Shown here: positions 43,205-47,306 of the stretch, one piece after another
Numbering within the stretch: the first letter of the stretch is position 1
Layout of the letters: each line of letters starts with the position of its first letter
Assembly: GCF_002498315.1 (NCBI RefSeq)
Contig: NZ_DAGX01000005.1
Span: 372,654-419,959 of the forward strand
DNA from: Methanofollis sp. UBA420
GTDB taxonomy: Archaea > Halobacteriota > Methanomicrobia > Methanomicrobiales > Methanofollaceae
Reading direction: 5' to 3'
DNA: 47,306 bases
The notes under the pieces: model-generated
Database searches by the model: none
What the model was told of the DNA's origin: nothing
What the model saw: only the letters and a program-made list of their open reading frames with translations
Position numbers and translations under genes: made by a program

Positions 43205-43672
43205 TTACTCCTCTTTTCCAATCAGGACCACCGCAAGGGTGAGCACCGCAATGACCGCCACCGTCCCTGCCACATCAACAATGTCGGTCGGCTCCAGGCC
43301 GTAGACGAGCACCTTCCGCACCATAGCGGTGAGGCCCGCAATAAGGATCGGTCGCACCTGCAGACGGTTGGTCCGGAAATACGCAGTCACAGTCTCCAGG
43401 ATCTCGATGATGATGATGGTGACCAGGAGGGCGTGGAGCACCGTGAGGATGCTGTCGGTCATCGGCACATCGGACCTCAGGCTATCCATGAACTGGAGCG
43501 CCACATCATAGAACGATACCACCGCAAGGAGGGCGAGCACGATGGCAATGAAGAGATATATTACATGGTTGACCCGCATGATGGCAGCGATCGCCCACTG
43601 CATCTGCGGATTATCATCCTGAGGGAGAGCCATCACACATTCGTCTGAATCGGAGCAGTTAAATCTTATCAT
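43205..43672 (-). CDS. PsiE family membrane protein
   Basis: 155 aa protein with four membrane spans: about 32-55, 74-95, 108-125 and 132-152. The pattern VLHALLVTIIIIEILETVTAYF and RPILIAGLTAMVRKVLVYG matches PsiE (named from phosphate-starvation-induced genes of enterobacteria); the function is unknown. ATG at 43672 is the longest start; ATG 43633 (MALPQDDN) is equally possible. Confidence 0.85.
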   Translation of the reverse strand: MIRFNCSDSDECVMALPQDDNPQMQWAIAAIMRVNHVIYLFIAIVLALLAVVSFYDVALQFMDSLRSDVPMTDSILTVLHALLVTIIIIEILETVTAYFRTNRLQVRPILIAGLTAMVRKVLVYGLEPTDIVDVAGTVAVIAVLTLAVVLIGKEE

Positions 43673-43777
43673 AACGCATAGGGATGCATCCCGGACAATC
43701 TTCAGCGACCGGACGGTCCCGAGGGAGCGAAAATTATATTAACTCTAACATCATTGTAATAATGCCGTCTGCGTACG

Positions 43778-43851
43778 GGGCCCATAGCTCAGTTAGGTAG
43801 AGCGTCTGGCTTTTAACCAGATGGTCGGGGGTTCAAATCCCTCTAGGCCCG
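43778..43851 (+). tRNA. tRNA-Lys (anticodon TTT)
   Basis: Cloverleaf: acceptor GGGCCCA, D arm GCTCAGTTAGGTAGAGC, anticodon stem CTGG/CCAG with loop CTTTTAA (anticodon TTT), T arm GGGGG-TTCAAAT-CCCTC, 3' acceptor TAGGCCC and discriminator G. One acceptor pair is C6-A67, a mismatch. CCA is not encoded. A TATA-like AAATTATATTAAC lies at 43731-43743 upstream. Confidence 0.92.
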
Positions 43852-43926
43852 CTGCCATGGCGCAGTCTGTGGTTTTTATGTGGTGATACATCTGAATTTA
43901 ACTCTTTCTTGTCCGGGGGATTGAAG

Positions 43927-44178
43927 ATGAGCACCAGATTTAATGTTTTAGATCATGAAATGGTGCCGGATCATCAGAAGATGACCGATAGCGAGATTGC
44001 AGAGCTCCTTTCCCGTTATCAGATCGCACTCGACCAGCTTCCGCGTATCTACAGCGATGACCCGGCCGTCAAGGCCACCGGGGCAAAGATCGGGGATGTC
44101 ATCAAGATTGTCCGGAAGAGCCAGACGGCTGGCCTCGCCGACTCGTATCGTTCTGTAGTAAAGAGGCCAAAGAAGTAA
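43927..44178 (+). CDS. rpoH: DNA-directed RNA polymerase subunit H (Rpb5 homologue)
   Basis: 83 aa, the archaeal form that corresponds to the C-terminal part of eukaryotic Rpb5. The N-terminus FNVLDHEMVPDHQKM and LPRIYSDDPAVKATGAKIGDVIKIVRKSQTAG are family-typical. Start ATG 43927 follows a G-rich purine site; GTG-type starts upstream have no support. First gene of the RNA polymerase operon, 10 bases before rpoB2. Confidence 0.95.
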   Translation: MSTRFNVLDHEMVPDHQKMTDSEIAELLSRYQIALDQLPRIYSDDPAVKATGAKIGDVIKIVRKSQTAGLADSYRSVVKRPKK

Positions 44179-44188
44179 CCGGGGGCGG

Positions 44189-45760
44189 ATGGATCTGTTA
44201 GATAGAAGCGTTATATCGAGGGCATACTTCTCAGAAGAGCACGTCGCCCGCCACCAGTTGGATTCGTACAATCATTTCCTGGAGCACAACCTCCAGAAAG
44301 TGGTGGACGAACAGCGGATCATTGAAACCGACATCGAAAATCGGGGCAAAAACAGCGAGGCGGTCTGGGTCGAACTCGGCACGATCCGGATCCTGAAACC
44401 GATCGTCCGCGAGGCCGACGGTTCGAAGAGCATTCTTTACCCAACAGAGGCGCGCCTGCGTAACCTCACCTATGCCGCACCCATCGAACTCGAGATGGCA
44501 CTCGTGCAGGGGGACATGCGTGGCGATCCGATCACGACCGAGATCGGGCAACTGCCCGTCATGGTCGGGTCAGTCGCCTGCAACCTCGCGGGGCTTTCCG
44601 ACAACGAGCGGGTCGCTCACGGCGAGGACCCCAGAGATCCGGGCGGCTATTTCGTCGTGAACGGCTCTGAGCGCGTCCTCATGACCCTTGAGGATCTTGC
44701 CTCGAACAAGATCATGACCGAGTTTACCGAAAGGTACAACGAGCGGATCTACGTGGCAAAGGTCTTCTCCCAGTTCCGGGGGTACCGTGCACTCGTCGTC
44801 GTCGAGAAAAACAAGAAGAACCTGCTCGAAGTCTCCTTCCCGTCGGTCGCCGGCCACCTGAAGTTCTCCGACCTGATGCGGGCCCTGGGCCTCGGGAGTG
44901 ACAGGGAGATCGTAGAAGCGGTCTCGACAGACGAGGAAATCCTCACCTACATGATGCAGAACCTCGAAGAGAGCGAATGCGACTCTGTCGAGAGCGGCGT
45001 CATGTACGTGGGCAAGAAACTCGCTCCGAACCAGACCCGGGAGTACCAGAGGAGAAGGGCCGAATTCGTTATCGACAACTACCTGTTGCCCCACCTCAAC
45101 TACCTCATGCCCGAGAACCTCAAGGAAGGCGACGAGGGCTATGAACAGACGGCTATCGGTGTGCGGCTTGCAAAGGCACACTTCCTCGGCCGCATGGCAG
45201 AAGCCTGCTTCGACCTCGTGCTCGGCCGCCGTAAGATCGACGACAAGGACCACTACTCGAACAAACGGCTGAAACTTGCAGGCGACCTGATGGAGGACCT
45301 CTTCCGTATCTCCCTCAACAGGCTGACCCGCGATATCAAGTACCAGCTCGAACGCGCGAGCATGCGCCACCGGGACCTCTCGATCAGCACAGCCGTGCGG
45401 GCCGATGTCCTCACCGAGCGCCTCCTCCATCCCCTTGCCACCGGCAACTGGGTCGGCGGACGGACAGGTGTCTCTCAGCTCCTCGACCGGACAGACCGGA
45501 TGAGCGTGCTCTCGCACCTGCGGCGCGTTATCTCGCCGCTGTCCCGGTCCCAGCCCCACTTCGAGGCCCGTGACCTGCACCCGACCCAGTGGGGCCGGAT
45601 CTGCCCGTCAGAAACCCCTGAAGGTCCGAACTGTGGTCTGGTGAAGAACTTCGCACAAATGGTAGAGATCTCAAAGGGCTATGACAAAACTGACGATGTC
45701 AAGAATATCTTCTATAACCTCGGCGTGGAGCCGCTGATCATCGGGGGGAAGAAGGAATGA
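44189..45760 (+). CDS. rpoB2: DNA-directed RNA polymerase subunit B'' (N-terminal half of B)
   Basis: 523 aa. Corresponds to the N-terminal half of the second-largest RNA polymerase subunit, which in methanogens and some other Euryarchaeota is split in two genes. Lobe motifs such as FVVNGSERVLMTLEDLASNK, HRDLSISTAVRADVLTERLLH and QLLDRTDRMSVLSHLRRVIS are present, ending with HPTQWGRICPSETPEGPNCGLVKN. Its stop overlaps the rpoB1 start by 4 bases. Confidence 0.97.
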   Translation: MDLLDRSVISRAYFSEEHVARHQLDSYNHFLEHNLQKVVDEQRIIETDIENRGKNSEAVWVELGTIRILKPIVREADGSKSILYPTEARLRNLTYAAPIELEMALVQGDMRGDPITTEIGQLPVMVGSVACNLAGLSDNERVAHGEDPRDPGGYFVVNGSERVLMTLEDLASNKIMTEFTERYNERIYVAKVFSQFRGYRALVVVEKNKKNLLEVSFPSVAGHLKFSDLMRALGLGSDREIVEAVSTDEEILTYMMQNLEESECDSVESGVMYVGKKLAPNQTREYQRRRAEFVIDNYLLPHLNYLMPENLKEGDEGYEQTAIGVRLAKAHFLGRMAEACFDLVLGRRKIDDKDHYSNKRLKLAGDLMEDLFRISLNRLTRDIKYQLERASMRHRDLSISTAVRADVLTERLLHPLATGNWVGGRTGVSQLLDRTDRMSVLSHLRRVISPLSRSQPHFEARDLHPTQWGRICPSETPEGPNCGLVKNFAQMVEISKGYDKTDDVKNIFYNLGVEPLIIGGKKE

Positions 45761-47306
45761 AAAAGTCACGCGTATTCCTTGACGGGTCCCTCATCGGACT
45801 CGTTGAAAACCCACAAGAGATCGTAGAAAAGGCGCGGGCCATGCGGCGCCACGGGGCAATCTCCTCTGAGGTGAACATCGCCTTCGCGGAGTTCAACGGC
45901 GACGTCGTCATCAACACCGACCGCGGCCGGGCCAGAAGGCCCCTGATCGTCGTCAAGGACGGTAAGCCCGTGATCACGAACGCCGAGATCGCCCAGCTCG
46001 CCGCGAACGAGATCGCCTTCGAAGACCTCATCAAGAGAGGACTCATAGAGTTCGTCGACGCGGAGGAGGAGGAGAACCTCTACATCGCGATCAACGAGGC
46101 CGACCTGACCCCCGAACACACTCACCTCGAGATCGACCCCTCCCTGATCCTCGGCATCGGTGCGGCCCATGTGCCGTTCCCCGAACACAATGCATCGCCG
46201 CGTGTCACGATGGGCGCAGGCATGGTCAAGCAGGCCCTCGGTTTTGCCACGGCCAACACGAAACTGCGGCCCGACACGAGAGGCAACCAGCTCCACTACT
46301 GCCAGAAGCCGATGGTCTATACCCAGGCCTCCGACCTGATCGGTTCCGACGATCGGCCGGCCGGCCAGAACTTCGTCGTCGGCATCCTTTCCTACGAAGG
46401 CTACAACATCGAGGATGCCCTCATCTTCAACAAGGCCTCGATCGACCGCGGCCTCGGACGCTCCCACTTCTTCAGGACCTACGAAGGCGAAGAAAGGCGC
46501 TATCCCGGCGGCCAGGTCGACAGAATCGAGATCCCGGACGAAGAAGTCTCAGGCGCCCACGGCGCGGAGTACTACCAGAACCTCGACGACGACGGAGTCA
46601 TCAACCCCGAGACGGTCGTCAAGGAGAAGGACGTCCTTATCGGGAAGACCTCCCCGCCACGTTTCCTCGAAGAGCCGAGCGGCGAACTGATCGCCGTTGA
46701 AAAGCGGCGCGACACCTCGGTGACGATGCGGAGCAACGAGCACGGCATCGTGGACACCGTAATCATCACCGAGGGCGAGAACTCCTCGCGCCTGGTGAAA
46801 GTCAGGACCCGCGACCTCCGTGTGCCCGAGGTAGGCGACAAGTTTGCGTCCCGGCACGGGCAGAAGGGTGTCGTCGGCTGGATCGTCCCGCAGGAGGACA
46901 TGCCCTTCGGTGAGATGGGCATCGCCCCCGACCTGGTCATCAACCCGCACGCTGTCCCGTCACGTATGACCATCGGGCACATGCTCGAGATGCTCGGCGG
47001 CAAGGTAGGCGCCCTCGATGGGCGGCGGATCGACTCCACCGCATTCAAGGGCGAGACAGAGGAAAACCTCCGCCAGGCCCTGAAGCAGTACGGCTTCGCA
47101 CACACAGGCCGCGAGATCCTGTACGACGGCTACACAGGCAAGCAGTTCCACGCGGATATCTATGTCGGCGTGATCTATTACCAGAAGCTCTACCACATGG
47201 TCTCCTCGAAGATGCATGCACGGTCCCGCGGCCCGATCCAGGTGCTCACCCGTCAGCCGACCGAAGGGCGTGCCCGTGAAGGTGGTCTCCGGTTCGGTGA
47301 GATGGA
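45757..47306 (+). CDS. rpoB1: DNA-directed RNA polymerase subunit B' (partial, runs off the window)
   Basis: 516 complete codons are in the window; the 3' end lies beyond 47306. It is the C-terminal half of the B subunit, with the catalytic-core blocks GYNIEDALIFNKASIDRGLG, KFASRHGQKGVVGWIV, PHAVPSRMTIGHMLEML and RQPTEGRAREGGLRFGEM. Start ATG 45757 shares ATGA with the end of rpoB2. Confidence 0.96.
   Translation, partial: MKKSRVFLDGSLIGLVENPQEIVEKARAMRRHGAISSEVNIAFAEFNGDVVINTDRGRARRPLIVVKDGKPVITNAEIAQLAANEIAFEDLIKRGLIEFVDAEEEENLYIAINEADLTPEHTHLEIDPSLILGIGAAHVPFPEHNASPRVTMGAGMVKQALGFATANTKLRPDTRGNQLHYCQKPMVYTQASDLIGSDDRPAGQNFVVGILSYEGYNIEDALIFNKASIDRGLGRSHFFRTYEGEERRYPGGQVDRIEIPDEEVSGAHGAEYYQNLDDDGVINPETVVKEKDVLIGKTSPPRFLEEPSGELIAVEKRRDTSVTMRSNEHGIVDTVIITEGENSSRLVKVRTRDLRVPEVGDKFASRHGQKGVVGWIVPQEDMPFGEMGIAPDLVINPHAVPSRMTIGHMLEMLGGKVGALDGRRIDSTAFKGETEENLRQALKQYGFAHTGREILYDGYTGKQFHADIYVGVIYYQKLYHMVSSKMHARSRGPIQVLTRQPTEGRAREGGLRFGEM

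Overview
The window is chromosomal DNA from a GC-rich methanogenic archaeon, most likely of the order Methanomicrobiales (inferred from gene content and gene order; no database search was possible). Archaeal hallmarks are a split RNA polymerase B subunit (rpoB2 then rpoB1 after rpoH), sn-glycerol-1-phosphate dehydrogenase and geranylgeranyl reductase for ether lipids, aIF2-alpha, Nop10, L44e, S27e, PriS and GINS, archaeal Elp3 and a prolyl-tRNA synthetase ending in Tyr. Genes are dense and often overlap by 4 bases (ATGA). Start signals are a mix of GGAGG/GGTGAT ribosome binding sites and probable leaderless starts behind TATA boxes.

Layout. 0-4 kb: an endonuclease V homologue with two altered active-site residues, then a copper P-type ATPase with a C-terminal YHS domain, then a 0.6 kb gap with a decayed gene tail. 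4-10.7 kb: pyruvoyl arginine decarboxylase, a zinc-ribbon protein, proS, SpoIIM-like and DUF63 membrane proteins, G1P dehydrogenase, UPF0179, an ADP-ribosylglycohydrolase and UPF0058. 10.7-16.4 kb: a long information-processing operon, elp3-priS-gins-rpl44e-rps27e-aIF2a-nop10-PAC2 chaperone, closed by a T-rich terminator. 16.4-24.8 kb: an orphan membrane protein, endonuclease Q, a cbiMNQO metal ECF transporter, a ferredoxin/geranylgeranyl reductase pair, a TrkA-like protein and RNase HII. 24.9-28.9 kb: a site-2-type protease with PDZ domain and two tandem APC permeases, the second apparently starting on an ATA codon.

29.0-33.0 kb is the clear foreign island: one AT-rich 3.9 kb gene for a 1291-residue protein with an N-terminal DUF4062 domain, a STAND-like P-loop NTPase and a very long C-terminal sensor-like region. 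It looks like a single-gene NLR-like defence protein and is the best candidate for an undescribed system. The next 6 kb (33-39 kb) is a scarred zone: a DJ-1/PfpI protein, a small membrane protein, a KTSC protein, two broken copies of the stomatin-gene tail beside an intact NfeD-stomatin operon, a dispersed ~70 bp repeat in two copies, and a large imperfect inverted repeat near tRNA-Pro.

39-43.2 kb holds an apparent signalling or polarity cluster: a MinD-like ATPase, a small membrane coiled-coil protein, a membrane-anchored sensor-like protein, a protein with a tandemly duplicated domain, a roadblock/LC7 protein and a response regulator. The window ends with PsiE, tRNA-Lys(TTT) and the RNA polymerase operon rpoH-rpoB2-rpoB1, the last gene cut by the window edge.
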